Positions 24,195 through 32,171 of a stretch of DNA of 43,482 nucleotides are shown piece after piece. The DNA comes from Gemmatimonadota bacterium. GTDB lineage: Bacteria > Gemmatimonadota > Gemmatimonadetes > Palauibacterales > Palauibacteraceae. The stretch covers positions 1 through 43,482 of the forward strand of contig JAJDWE010000013.1 of assembly GCA_022825725.1 (NCBI GenBank), given 5' to 3'. The notes beneath the pieces are model-generated. The model was given only the letters and a program-made list of their open reading frames with translations, did not search any database and was not told where the DNA came from. Within the stretch, counting starts at the first letter, position 1. Every line of letters begins with the position of its first letter. The position numbers and the translations under genes are program-made.

Positions 24195-24641
24195 GAGTTC
24201 CGTCGTGATGTCGATGCAGCCGGAAAGCGTCCGGTAGACCGGACACTTCGGCGGATGGGCCTCGAACGCGCGCCGGATCGCATCGGCGTGCGCCTCATCC
24301 GCCTGCAGACGGTATCGGGCCCGGATCCGCCGGATCACGAGCACGCCGTCGTCCGTCTCGACCTCGCCCTCCACGTTCGCCACCAACCGTCCTTCATCCG
24401 CCTTGACGCCGCGCGCTTCCAGCGCGCCCCCGAAGGTTCCGGCCAGTCAGCCGCCGGTCGCGGCGATGACATAGTCGAGTGTGGTGGCGATGTCGCGGTT
24501 GTCGCGAACTCCGTAATACTCGGCGACCGCGGAGTGGACGCCGAAATCGACCGGCGCATCCGTGGCCGGGATCTCCGCCGTGCGGTATGGACCCTTCTGT
24601 CGCACGATCTTCACGTGCGAGCGGTAGACGACTTCACTCAT
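24174..24641 (-). CDS. OsmC-family thiol peroxidase-like protein, predicted selenoprotein (in-frame UGA, codon 65)
   Basis: ATG 24641 overlaps the nudix stop (ATGA). The frame runs 64 codons, meets TGA at 24449-24447, and continues in the same frame for 90 more codons to the TGA at 24174. The joined 155-residue product is a full OsmC protein: TTLDYVIAATGG, then U65, LAGTFGGALEARG, VANVEGEVE, IRRIRARYRL, and the second conserved Cys in PKCPVYRTLSG. U65 sits where OsmC-family proteins carry their first conserved, peroxide-reactive Cys. A hairpin suited to a bacterial SECIS begins 20 nt after the UGA. OsmC-like selenoproteins have been described before from marine metagenomes. A simple nonsense mutation is the alternative, but it would have to hit exactly this codon and leave the rest intact. 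Confidence 0.8.
24411..24427 (-). promoter_or_regulatory. Candidate bacterial SECIS hairpin for osmC
   Basis: In the mRNA, GCGCGC pairs with GCGCGC around the loop UGGAA. The loop starts 26 nt after the UGA and has a G in its second position, in keeping with the usual bacterial SECIS rules (short stem, G among the first two loop bases, loop roughly 16-37 nt from UGA). Not tested with a SECIS program. Confidence 0.5.
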
Positions 24642-25234
24642 TGGCCGGTTCTCTCCGTGATGATGTCGAGGAAGTTCATGACGACGCGGTGCGTGAGCCC
24701 CCAAATGGCGTCGCCCTCGTACAAGATGGAGGGCCACACATGTTCGTGGCCACCATCGGGATAGCGGACTTCCGAGCGCAGTGCCGGGTCGCGCAGCGCG
24801 CGGAGCGGAGCCCACACATGATACTGCACTTCGGCGTTCGTCGAGACCCGTGCGCCCTCCCCGTGCCACGCGACGAAGGGGGAGATGAGGATCGGCGGGA
24901 TCCGGCGCGTCACCGGGTGCAGGTCGTCGAGCCGTCCGAGGAACCCGTTGCGCGGAAGATCGAGCCCCACCTCCTCGCGCAACTCGCGCCGCGCCGTCTC
25001 CAGGAGATCCGCGTCCGCCGCGTCCCGGTGTCCGCCGGGAAGCGCCATATGGCCGGACCACGGGTCGCCGGGGAGCTCCGCTCGACGGACGAAGAGCACT
25101 TCCAGGTCGCAACCGCGCGGACGGATCACGAGGGTCACGGCCGCGTGCCGCTCCGCCGCCCCGGGATCGACCTCGGTGTGACCCGCCGTGACCAGCCGAT
25201 GAGCGACCCGTGCCGCGCTCCAACCCTTGCTCAC
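24638..25234 (-). CDS. Nudix hydrolase, CoA-pyrophosphatase-like
   Basis: GTG 25234 overlaps the rsgA stop (GTGA) and gives 198 residues. The strand VTLVIRPRGCDLEVLFVRRA leads to GHMALPGGHRD and the Nudix box ending ETARRELREEVGLDL (REXXEE present). The PGGHRD...DLLETA spacing before the box resembles the NudL/CoA-diphosphatase group. The C-terminal part (HPVTRRIPPILISPFVAWH) also fits that group. It probably hydrolyses a nucleoside-diphosphate-linked substrate such as CoA. It is translationally coupled on both sides, to rsgA and to the selenoprotein osmC. Confidence 0.85.
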   Translation of the reverse strand: MSKGWSAARVAHRLVTAGHTEVDPGAAERHAAVTLVIRPRGCDLEVLFVRRAELPGDPWSGHMALPGGHRDAADADLLETARRELREEVGLDLPRNGFLGRLDDLHPVTRRIPPILISPFVAWHGEGARVSTNAEVQYHVWAPLRALRDPALRSEVRYPDGGHEHVWPSILYEGDAIWGLTHRVVMNFLDIITERTGQ

Positions 25235-26184
25235 CGACCCTTCTCCGCCTCGTCGAGGAGGCGCAGGTAGCTCTCCAGCCGCCTCCGCCCGATCGTCCCA
25301 TCCTCCACGGCCGCTCGAACCGCGCAGTCCGGCTCCACCCGATGCCGGCAATCCGCGAACCGACAGGAGTCGCTCATCGCGGCGATCTCGACGAAGCCCC
25401 CCGAAAGCTCCGCCGGATCCAGCTCCCACAGCGCCAGGTACTGCAAGCCGGGCGTGTCCGCCACGTAGCCGCCCCCCGGATATCGATAGAGCGCCGACGC
25501 CACGGTCGTATGCCGCCCCCGCCCCCGCCGCTCGCTGATCTCGCCCACACGCAGATCGAGTTCCGGCACGAGCGCGTTCAACAGGCTCGACTTTCCCACG
25601 CCCGACTGCCCGCTGAGCACCGTGATCCGTCCCGCGAGGCGTTCCGAAAGCGCCCCTAGCCCCGCCCTCGACTCGACGCTCGTGCGCAGCGTCTCCACGC
25701 CGAGCGCGGCGTACTGTTCGAGGCCGTCCCCGGGTGCCGGTTTCCCGACCGCCGCGCCGGAACTCGCAGCGTTCGGCACAGGCTCCGCGAGGTCCGTCTT
25801 GTTCACGACGAGGAAGGCGTCGATGCCGCTCAGCGCCGCGAGCGCGAGCAGTCGGTCCACCATGAGGAAGTCGGGATCGGGCGCCGTCACCGAGACGACG
25901 ACGGCGACCTGGTCCACGTTCGCCACGATCACCTGCTCGCGCCGCTTGGAGACGCCGTGCCGGGAAAGCGCGCCGCTTCGCGTGCGAAGCCGAACGATCC
26001 GCATCTCGTCGCCGACGCGTTCCATCTCGACGAGGTCGCCGACCGAAACGATGCGCGAGTCCGTCCGCTTCAGGCGCCCCCGCAGCGAGGCCCGGACCAC
26101 CGTCCTGGAATCGTCGACGTGATAGACCCCACCCGCGATCCGCAGCACGCGGCCAACGGTAGCGGAGGGGCCGCCGGAGCTCAC
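25231..26184 (-). CDS. rsgA: Ribosome small-subunit-dependent GTPase A
   Basis: The 317-residue circularly permuted GTPase acts in late 30S maturation. An N-terminal OB fold (about 10-80, SVGDLVEMERVG) is followed by the permuted G domain: G4 VVNKTDL, then G1 LSGQSGVGKSSLLNAL, a G2-like GRGRHTT and G3 ADTPG. The C-terminal zinc domain is CRFADCRHRVEPDC. A low-complexity insert (VPNAASSGAAVGKPAPGDG) lies after G4. It starts 34 nt after sufU on the same strand, so it may be read from the suf promoter. Confidence 0.95.
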   Translation of the reverse strand: MSSGGPSATVGRVLRIAGGVYHVDDSRTVVRASLRGRLKRTDSRIVSVGDLVEMERVGDEMRIVRLRTRSGALSRHGVSKRREQVIVANVDQVAVVVSVTAPDPDFLMVDRLLALAALSGIDAFLVVNKTDLAEPVPNAASSGAAVGKPAPGDGLEQYAALGVETLRTSVESRAGLGALSERLAGRITVLSGQSGVGKSSLLNALVPELDLRVGEISERRGRGRHTTVASALYRYPGGGYVADTPGLQYLALWELDPAELSGGFVEIAAMSDSCRFADCRHRVEPDCAVRAAVEDGTIGRRRLESYLRLLDEAEKGR

Positions 26185-26218
26185 GCCGAGCTGCGGCTTC
26201 CGTCCGGAGTCGCGGAGT

Positions 26219-26716
26219 TCACCCGGAGCCGCCGTCGGCGTCCGTCCCGTCGCCCAGCTCCTCGAGACAGTTCCACGCCAGCAGCGCGCACTTGATGCGG
26301 ACCGGAAACTTCGAGACCCCCGCCAGCGTGCGCAGATCGCCGAGGTCGTCGTCCGACAGCAGCGCTCCCTCTCCGTGCAGGAGGTGCGTGAACTTCCGGG
26401 AGAGTTCCAGCGCCTGCTCGAGCGATTTGCCCCGCACGCGTCCCGTGAGCATCGACGCCGACGCCAGGCTGATCGAGCACCCGCGGCCCAGGAAGCGCGC
26501 CTCGGCGATGCTCCCCCCTTCCACGCGCAACATGAGTTCGATCACGTCGCCGCAAAGGGGGTTGTTCATCGTGATCGCGTGCGTGGCTCCGTCCAGGTGC
26601 CCCTTGTTCCGGGGTTTCCGGTAGTGATCGAGGATGACTTCCTGGTACAGCTGATTGAGCGACGAAGGGATTTCCCGGTCGATCGTCCCGGGCGGCTCCG
26701 AACGGGGTTCGATCAT
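26219..26716 (-). CDS. sufU: SufU-type iron-sulfur assembly protein
   Basis: The 165-residue protein has the N-terminal motif LYQEVILDHYRKPRNKGHL and the three conserved Cys in NNPLCGD, GRGCSIS and RIKCALLAW, with the Asp of CGD as the fourth ligand. In SufU-type systems the protein binds zinc and takes sulfur from the SufS persulfide. The insertion between the second and third Cys that separates SufU from IscU is present (SLEQALELSRKFTHLLHGEG region). It starts 4 nt after the sufS stop. The C-terminus is Gly/Asp-rich. Confidence 0.93.
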   Translation of the reverse strand: MIEPRSEPPGTIDREIPSSLNQLYQEVILDHYRKPRNKGHLDGATHAITMNNPLCGDVIELMLRVEGGSIAEARFLGRGCSISLASASMLTGRVRGKSLEQALELSRKFTHLLHGEGALLSDDDLGDLRTLAGVSKFPVRIKCALLAWNCLEELGDGTDADGGSG

Positions 26717-26720
26717 GGAT

Positions 26721-28052
26721 TCAGGCGATGCCGCCGAAGACTTCGGCTGCCAGGGCGAGCCCTTCGCACAGCACGTCGATCTCCCGCGGCGAATTGTAGA
26801 AGTAGAAGCTCGCCCGGGCCGTACTGCTGATCCCGTAGTGGTCCATCAGCGGCTGGTTGCAATGGTGCCCCGCCCGGATCGCGATTCCCCGCTGGTCGAG
26901 GATCGTGGAGAGGTCGTGCGGATGTATGTCACCGTAGGTGAAGGAGAAGACCGCGGTCCGCCCTTCGCGCGGGCCGTACAGGTGAAGCCCTTCGATCTCG
27001 TCGAGCCGCTCGAAAACGGCGCGCTTCAGGGCGTCTTCGTGCGACGCGATCGCCTCCGATCCGAGGTCCGCGAGGAAGCGGGCGGCTTCGCCGAAGCCCA
27101 CGACGCCCGAGATGTTGGGCGTTCCGGCCTCGAACTTGTGGGGAACCTTCGCCCAGGAAGATCTCTCGAGCTTCACGTCGGAGATCATCTCGCCCCCGCC
27201 CTGATACGGGGGCATCTCCTCCAACAGTTCCCGCCTGGCCCACAACGCTCCGACGCCGGTCGGGCCACACATCTTGTGGCTGCTGAACGCGTAGAAGTCG
27301 CACCCGAGCTTCGCCACATCGGTGAGCATGTGGGGCGCGGCCTGCGCTCCGTCGATGAGCGTCAGCGCGCCGGCGGCGTGAGCGCGGTCCACGATCTCGC
27401 GGACCGGATTGACGGTCCCGAGGCTGTTGGAGACGTGCGTACAGGCGACCAGCCGGGGTCGCTTTCCGAGGAGCCGGTCGTAGTCGTCCAGATCGAGCGT
27501 GCCCTCGGACGTGACGTCGACGAAACCGAGTTTGCACCCCGTGCGGCCCGCGAGCAGCTGCCACGGCACGAGGTTCGAATGGTGCTCCATCTTCGTGAGC
27601 ACGATCTCATCGCCCGCGCCGATGAACGCATCCCCCCAGCTCGACGCGACGAGGTTCACCGCCTCCGTCGTGCCGCGCGTGAAGACGATCTCCGCCGGAT
27701 CTCTCGTCCCCGCATGCGCCGCCACCGAACGGCGGGCGCCCTCGTAGGCCTCCGTCGCTTCGGCGCTGAGCTGATGCACGCCGCGGTGCACATTGGCGTG
27801 CTCCTCGCGCAGATATCGCTCGACCCGGTTCAGCACACGGAGCGGCTGCTGCGAGCTCGCCGCGTTGTCGAGGTAGGCCAGGGGGTGGCCGTGGACTTCC
27901 CTCGAGAGAATGGGGAACTGGGCCCGGATCGCCGCGAGATCCCAGCCACCGCCCGCCGAAACGTCACCCGCATCGCCGCGCCCGGCCGCCTCAGGGGGAC
28001 GCTCGGACGCCAAGGTGCCCGTTGCCTGCTTCGTATCCGTCATCTCCGCCAT
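26721..28052 (-). CDS. sufS: Cysteine desulfurase SufS
   Basis: The 443-residue PLP enzyme takes sulfur from cysteine for Fe-S assembly. The start is ATG 28052, or 28043 nine bases later; the longer reading overlaps the Rieske gene and is not protein-like. A variable tail of about 45 residues precedes AAIRAQFPILSREVHGHPLA. HHSNLVPWQ, DGAQAAPH and the PLP Lys in SSHKMCGPTGVG are all present, as is the catalytic Cys in RAGHHCNQPLM. These are of the group II SufS type. It lies between the Rieske gene and sufU, its sulfur-transfer partner. Confidence 0.95.
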   Translation of the reverse strand: MAEMTDTKQATGTLASERPPEAAGRGDAGDVSAGGGWDLAAIRAQFPILSREVHGHPLAYLDNAASSQQPLRVLNRVERYLREEHANVHRGVHQLSAEATEAYEGARRSVAAHAGTRDPAEIVFTRGTTEAVNLVASSWGDAFIGAGDEIVLTKMEHHSNLVPWQLLAGRTGCKLGFVDVTSEGTLDLDDYDRLLGKRPRLVACTHVSNSLGTVNPVREIVDRAHAAGALTLIDGAQAAPHMLTDVAKLGCDFYAFSSHKMCGPTGVGALWARRELLEEMPPYQGGGEMISDVKLERSSWAKVPHKFEAGTPNISGVVGFGEAARFLADLGSEAIASHEDALKRAVFERLDEIEGLHLYGPREGRTAVFSFTYGDIHPHDLSTILDQRGIAIRAGHHCNQPLMDHYGISSTARASFYFYNSPREIDVLCEGLALAAEVFGGIA

Positions 28053-28080
28053 CGGGCCCCGGTCCTCGGCTGGGTCGGGC

Positions 28081-28392
28081 TCAGCCGAGGTCGACCTGAA
28101 TGTCGTCCCCGTCGATCCGCACGTCGAAGCGCCGGACCGGCATGACCGCCGGGAGCGCCCTCGGCGCGCCGGTCGCCAGATCGAAGCGCGCCCCGTGGAG
28201 AAGACAGGTGATCTCGCCTGCCTCGACCTCGCCGTCCGAGAGCGGGAACTCCTCGTGGGAGCAGCAGTCCTCGAGCGCGTAGACCTCACCCCCGCTGCGG
28301 ATCAGAGCGATCGCCAGGTCCTCGGCCATCACCCCGCACGTACCGTTCTCCGGCACATCGTCGACCCTGGCCACCGTGACGAATCGGCTCAT
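28081..28392 (-). CDS. Rieske-type [2Fe-2S] ferredoxin in the suf operon
   Basis: The 103-residue protein has the two Rieske cluster motifs, CSH in DCCSHEEFPLSDG and CLLH in TCLLHGARFDL, and a fold of about the size of bacterial non-haem oxygenase ferredoxin components. No oxygenase gene is nearby. The start overlaps the sufD stop (ATGA), and such small Rieske proteins recur inside suf operons of several phyla. It may feed electrons to cluster assembly or be an early client (inference). Confidence 0.9.
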   Translation of the reverse strand: MSRFVTVARVDDVPENGTCGVMAEDLAIALIRSGGEVYALEDCCSHEEFPLSDGEVEAGEITCLLHGARFDLATGAPRALPAVMPVRRFDVRIDGDDIQVDLG

Positions 28393-29720
28393 AGCCCGAT
28401 CTTCTCCTCGATCGCTTCGCGTACGCGCGCGCGCACCCCCTCCATCGGAAGGCGCCCGAGCACCTCATCGAAGAAGCCGAACACGAGCAGGCGCTCCGCC
28501 TGGCGCCTCGTGAGACCGCGGCTCATCAGATAGAAGAGTTGCCCGTCCTCGACCTGTCCGATCGTCGCCCCGTGCGAGCAGCGCACATCGTCGGCCTCGA
28601 TCTCCAGGTTGGGAAGCGCGGAGGCATGAGAGCTCTCGCTGAGAAGCAGGTTGCGGTTCGTCTGATAGGCGTCCGTGAGCTGGGCTCCCTTGTCGACCCG
28701 GATCAACCCGCGGAAGACGCTCGACCCGGCATCCGTCAGCGCCCCCTTGAACAGCAGATCGCTGTGCGCGTGCGGCGCCGCGTGATGCTGCAGCGTGTGG
28801 TGGTCGAAGTGCTGGTTGGAGTCGCCGAACCAGAGTGCGAGCATCTCGCTGTCGCTCCCGGGCCCGTCGAGACGGCTTGTGACGTCCGCCCGCGAAAGGT
28901 CGCCGCCGAGCGCGACGTTGAAGGTCACGACGCTAGAGTCGCGGCCCGCGGTGACGTGCTGCGTCGAGAATCGCTTCACGCCCCGGCCGAAGCGCTGGAG
29001 CGCGACGTACTCGATACCCGCGCCCCCCTCCCCGGTGATCGTCGCCCCGTGAAGCGAGACCGTCTCGGCCTCGAGGTCGTCGGAGAGGAACTCGTCGATG
29101 ACCGCGGCCCGGGCACCGGACTCCGCGTACACGAACGAATGTGCGGAGGAGAGCGTGCCCGCCCGCTCGACGATGTGGAACGCGTGGATCGGCGCCGGCA
29201 TCTCCACGCCGCGCGGAACGTAGAGGAAATAGCCTCCGCCCAGGAGAGCGAGGTGCAGCGACCAGAGCTTCTCCTCCGCGGGGCCCGGCTGCGCCTCGAG
29301 CAGCGCCCGCTTCAGCACCTCCGGATGCCGATCCGCCGCGTCCCGGATCGACGACAGGACCACGCCGCTCCGCGCCACTTCGGGTTCGAGTTCGAGGTGC
29401 GCGACCCGGCCCTCCCGCAGCACGACGACGCCCGCGCGCTCCCCGGAGCGTCCGAGCACCTCGCGCACGTCCGCCGACAGCGCTTCCGCCGTCGCGGGTG
29501 CCGGGACCACCGGAGTGAGCGCCTCGAAGCCGACCTTCGCGAGGTCCGTGTACCGCCATTCCTCCGACTTCTTCGTCGGCCAGGGAAGGGCGTTGAACCG
29601 TTCCCATGCGGCGGCCCGCGCCCCCGCGATCGTTTCCGGCTCCGTCACCTCGCCGGAAAGCGCATCGAAATCCGCCGCGGCCAGCGTCGACTCCGCCGGC
29701 CCGGCTGTCATCGTGCTCAT
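28389..29720 (-). CDS. sufD: Fe-S assembly scaffold subunit SufD
   Basis: The 443-residue protein is the SufB partner in the SufBC2D scaffold. An N-terminal helical region with [19 protein letters not shown] is followed by a right-handed beta-helix (about 150-400: [33 protein letters not shown]) and the C-terminal [20 protein letters not shown]. The start overlaps the sufB stop (ATGA), indicating coupled translation and equal dosage. [10 protein letters not shown] contains the conserved His region used for cluster formation with the SufB Cys. Confidence 0.95.
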   Translation of the reverse strand: MSTMTAGPAESTLAAADFDALSGEVTEPETIAGARAAAWERFNALPWPTKKSEEWRYTDLAKVGFEALTPVVPAPATAEALSADVREVLGRSGERAGVVVLREGRVAHLELEPEVARSGVVLSSIRDAADRHPEVLKRALLEAQPGPAEEKLWSLHLALLGGGYFLYVPRGVEMPAPIHAFHIVERAGTLSSAHSFVYAESGARAAVIDEFLSDDLEAETVSLHGATITGEGGAGIEYVALQRFGRGVKRFSTQHVTAGRDSSVVTFNVALGGDLSRADVTSRLDGPGSDSEMLALWFGDSNQHFDHHTLQHHAAPHAHSDLLFKGALTDAGSSVFRGLIRVDKGAQLTDAYQTNRNLLLSESSHASALPNLEIEADDVRCSHGATIGQVEDGQLFYLMSRGLTRRQAERLLVFGFFDEVLGRLPMEGVRARVREAIEEKIGL

Positions 29721-31132
29721 CCGACCGATCCCTCCATCTCCAGCTCGATCAGCCGGTTCAGCTCGATCGCGTACTCGAGCGGCAACTCCTTCGCCACCGG
29801 CTCGATGAAGCCGCGGACGATCATCGCCATCGCCTCCGCCTCGTCGAGCCCGCGACTCATCAGATAGAAGAGCTGCTCGTCGCCGACCTTCGAGACCGTG
29901 GCCTCGTGCCCGATGGACGCCGTGTTCTCATCGATCTCGATGTAGGGGTAGGTGTCCGTCCGCGACGTCTCGTCGAGCAGCAGGGCGTCGCACTCGACGT
30001 TGGACTTCGCGCCCTCGGCGCCGTCGTACACCTTGCACAGTCCGCGGTACGAGGAGCGCCCGAGCCCCTTCGAGATCGACTTGGACGTGATCTGGGATGT
30101 CGTGTTCGGGGCGGCGTGGATCACCTTGCCGCCTGTGTCCTGGTGCTGACCGTCCCCGGCGTACGCGATGGAGAGGATCTCGCCGTGCGCCCGCTCTCCG
30201 ACCAGATAGCACGACGGATATTTCATCGTGAGTTTCGAGCCCAGGTTCCCGTCGAGCCACTCCATCTTCGCCTCCTCGTGCACGAGCGCCCGCTGCGTGA
30301 CGAGGTTGTACATGTTGTTCGACCAGTTCTGGATCGTGGTGTACCGGAAGCGCGCGCCCTTCTTGACCACGATCTCGATGACGCCGGAGTGGAACGAGTC
30401 CGTCGAGTAGACCGGCGCCGTACAGCCCTCGATGTAGTGGGCTTCGGCCCCCTCTTCGCAGATGATCAGGGTGCGCTCGAACTGGCCCATGCGCTCCGCG
30501 TTGACCCGGAAGTAGGCCTGGAGCGGGATCTCCACCTTCACCCCCTTCGGGATGTAGACGAACGATCCGCCCGACCATACGGCCGAGTTGAGCGCCGCGA
30601 ACTTGTTGTCGTGCGTGGGCACGACGGTCGAGAAGTACTGTCGGAACAGCTCGGGGTGCTTCGCGAGCCCGTCCTCGATCGACTCGAAGATCACGCCCTG
30701 CTCCTCCCACTGCTCCTTCAGGGAGTGGTAGACCATCTCGGACTCGTACTGGGCCCCGACCCCGGCGAGCGCCTTACGCTCCGCCTCGGGGATCCCGAGC
30801 TTCTCGAACGTGTCCTTGATCTCCTGCGGGACGTCGTCCCAGGACCGCTCCATCTGGTCCTGCGGCTTCAGGTAGAAATAGATCTCGTCGAGCGTGTCCT
30901 CGAGCTTCGAGAGGTCGCCGCCCCACTTCGGCATCGGCTTGGAGTAGTAGACCTCGAGCGCCTTGAGTCGGAACTCGAGCATCCACTGCGGCTCTTCCTT
31001 GTGGTGCGAGATCTGTCGGACGATGTCCTCCGACAGGCCGGGGACGGCCTTGAAGACGGGCTTGTCCTCCGTGACAAATCCGTACTTGTACTCGTCGAGT
31101 CCGAGTTCGGTGATCGTCTCGTTCCGGGGCAT
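29717..31132 (-). CDS. sufB: Fe-S assembly scaffold subunit SufB
   Basis: The 471-residue protein has SufB hallmarks: EYKYGFVT near the N-terminus, [64 protein letters not shown], the functional Cys in [12 protein letters not shown] and [20 protein letters not shown] strong ribosome-binding site (AAGGAAGGAATCGAC) precedes ATG 31132, and the gene follows sufC after 30 nt. It binds the nascent cluster with SufD and is driven by the SufC ATPase. Confidence 0.97.
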   Translation of the reverse strand: MPRNETITELGLDEYKYGFVTEDKPVFKAVPGLSEDIVRQISHHKEEPQWMLEFRLKALEVYYSKPMPKWGGDLSKLEDTLDEIYFYLKPQDQMERSWDDVPQEIKDTFEKLGIPEAERKALAGVGAQYESEMVYHSLKEQWEEQGVIFESIEDGLAKHPELFRQYFSTVVPTHDNKFAALNSAVWSGGSFVYIPKGVKVEIPLQAYFRVNAERMGQFERTLIICEEGAEAHYIEGCTAPVYSTDSFHSGVIEIVVKKGARFRYTTIQNWSNNMYNLVTQRALVHEEAKMEWLDGNLGSKLTMKYPSCYLVGERAHGEILSIAYAGDGQHQDTGGKVIHAAPNTTSQITSKSISKGLGRSSYRGLCKVYDGAEGAKSNVECDALLLDETSRTDTYPYIEIDENTASIGHEATVSKVGDEQLFYLMSRGLDEAEAMAMIVRGFIEPVAKELPLEYAIELNRLIELEMEGSVG

Positions 31133-31162
31133 GTCGATTCCTTCCTTTACGGCTTTAAGGCG

Positions 31163-31936
31163 TCAGACCGCCGCCACCGCCCGGTGGAGCCAGTCGTAAC
31201 CCTCCGCCTCCAGCTTGTCGGCGAGCGAGGCGCCGCCGCTCTCCGCGATGCGGCCAGCCATCATGACGTGTACTCGATCCGGACGGATATAGTTCAGGAT
31301 CCTCTTGTAGTGCGTGATGAGCAGAACCCCGAGCGCCTCGTCGGCTTCGGAGAGGCGGTTCACGCCGCTGGCCACGATCTTGAGCGCGTCGATATCGAGT
31401 CCGCTGTCGGTCTCGTCCAGGACCCCGAGCGCCGGCCGAAGCACGGCCATCTGCAGGATCTCGTTCCGCTTCTTCTCGCCGCCGGAGAAGCCATCGTTGA
31501 CGTACCGGGCCGCGAAGCCCGGATCCATCTTCAGCATCTCCATCTTCTCCGTGAGGGTGCGCTGGAACCCGAACACATCCATCTCCTCGCCCTCGGCCAG
31601 CCGCGAGTTCACGGCCGTCCGCAGAAAATTGGCGATCGAGACGCCCGGGATCTCCGCGGGATACTGGAAGGCGAGAAAGATCCCCGCGCGGCTCCGCTCA
31701 TCCGGCTCCAGCTCGAGGACGTCCTCTCCCTCGAACAGGATCTCGCCGGCCGTCACCTCGTAGGCGGGGTGGCCGGCGATGACCTTGGCGAGCGTGCTCT
31801 TGCCGGAGCCGTTGGGACCCATCAGGGCATGCACCTCGCCGCGCTGGACGTCCAGATCGACGCCGCGCAGGATCTCCCCGTCCTCGCCGTCGACCTTCGC
31901 CCGGAGTCCGCGTACCGACAGAAGCGGTTCTGACAT
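31163..31936 (-). CDS. sufC: Fe-S assembly ATPase SufC
   Basis: ATG 31936, with GAGG about 6 nt upstream, gives 257 residues; earlier ATGs add an unlikely Arg-rich stretch. ABC-ATPase motifs are Walker [14 protein letters not shown]-loop [10 protein letters not shown], signature [14 protein letters not shown], and Walker [18 protein letters not shown]; the H-loop reads [10 protein letters not shown]. SufC is soluble and powers the SufBC2D scaffold. It is the first gene of the - strand run to 24174, so the promoter just upstream probably serves the whole set. Confidence 0.97.
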   Translation of the reverse strand: MSEPLLSVRGLRAKVDGEDGEILRGVDLDVQRGEVHALMGPNGSGKSTLAKVIAGHPAYEVTAGEILFEGEDVLELEPDERSRAGIFLAFQYPAEIPGVSIANFLRTAVNSRLAEGEEMDVFGFQRTLTEKMEMLKMDPGFAARYVNDGFSGGEKKRNEILQMAVLRPALGVLDETDSGLDIDALKIVASGVNRLSEADEALGVLLITHYKRILNYIRPDRVHVMMAGRIAESGGASLADKLEAEGYDWLHRAVAAV

Positions 31937-32014
31937 TCGTGTCCTCATGCGTTGCAAAAGGCCGGTCACCCAGGGGCGCCGGCCTGGAAACACAACAATC
32001 AATTCGAAATGAAC

Positions 32015-32029
32015 CGATAACGATTATCG
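32015..32029. promoter_or_regulatory. Fur-like box upstream of sufC
   Basis: CGATAACGATTATCG matches the 7-1-7 Fur consensus TGATAATnATTATCA at 11 of 14 informative positions. It lies between the predicted suf -10 and the sufC start. Iron control of Fe-S assembly is common; direct binding is inferred. Confidence 0.5.
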
Positions 32030-32058
32030 ACGGTACAAGGTACGCGGCGCACGGCCCC

Positions 32059-32088
32059 TTATCAACCCTCGTTGAGACCCGTTCTCAA
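32059..32088 (-). promoter_or_regulatory. Candidate suf operon promoter
   Basis: On the - strand TTGAGA (32088-32083), an 18-nt spacer and TGATAA (32064-32059) form a sigma-70-like promoter, leaving a leader of about 115 nt before sufC. Confidence 0.45.
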
Positions 32089-32089
32089 C
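32071..32089. promoter_or_regulatory. Inverted repeat over the suf -35, candidate operator
   Basis: GTTGAGA (32071-32077) and TCTCAAC (32083-32089) form a perfect 7-bp inverted repeat with a 5-nt centre. It covers the predicted -35, as expected for a repressor site. An Rrf2/IscR/SufR-like Fe-S sensor is a natural candidate, but none is encoded in the window. Confidence 0.5.
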
Positions 32090-32135
32090 TGTTACATGCC
32101 ATGTCTCCGCCTCGTTTTCATGTGGTCGGCGGCTC

Positions 32136-32164
32136 CTGCACGGGCCGCGGCGCGACCGTAGGTT
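32136..32164 (+). promoter_or_regulatory. Candidate promoter, predicted leaderless
   Basis: CTGCAC (32136-32141) and TAGGTT (32159-32164) are 17 nt apart, and the -10 lies 7 nt before ATG 32172. The -35 is weak; the -10 placement matches that seen before positions 2839 and 9565. Confidence 0.3.
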
Positions 32165-32171
32165 GGCGGCC

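Noticed and set aside
24174-24641. osmC as a pseudogene with a nonsense mutation
   Set aside because: The only stop falls exactly on the conserved reactive-Cys codon, is UGA, and the downstream frame is intact with a SECIS-like hairpin.
29606-31933. 775-codon open frame on the + strand
   Set aside because: Antisense to sufB and sufC.
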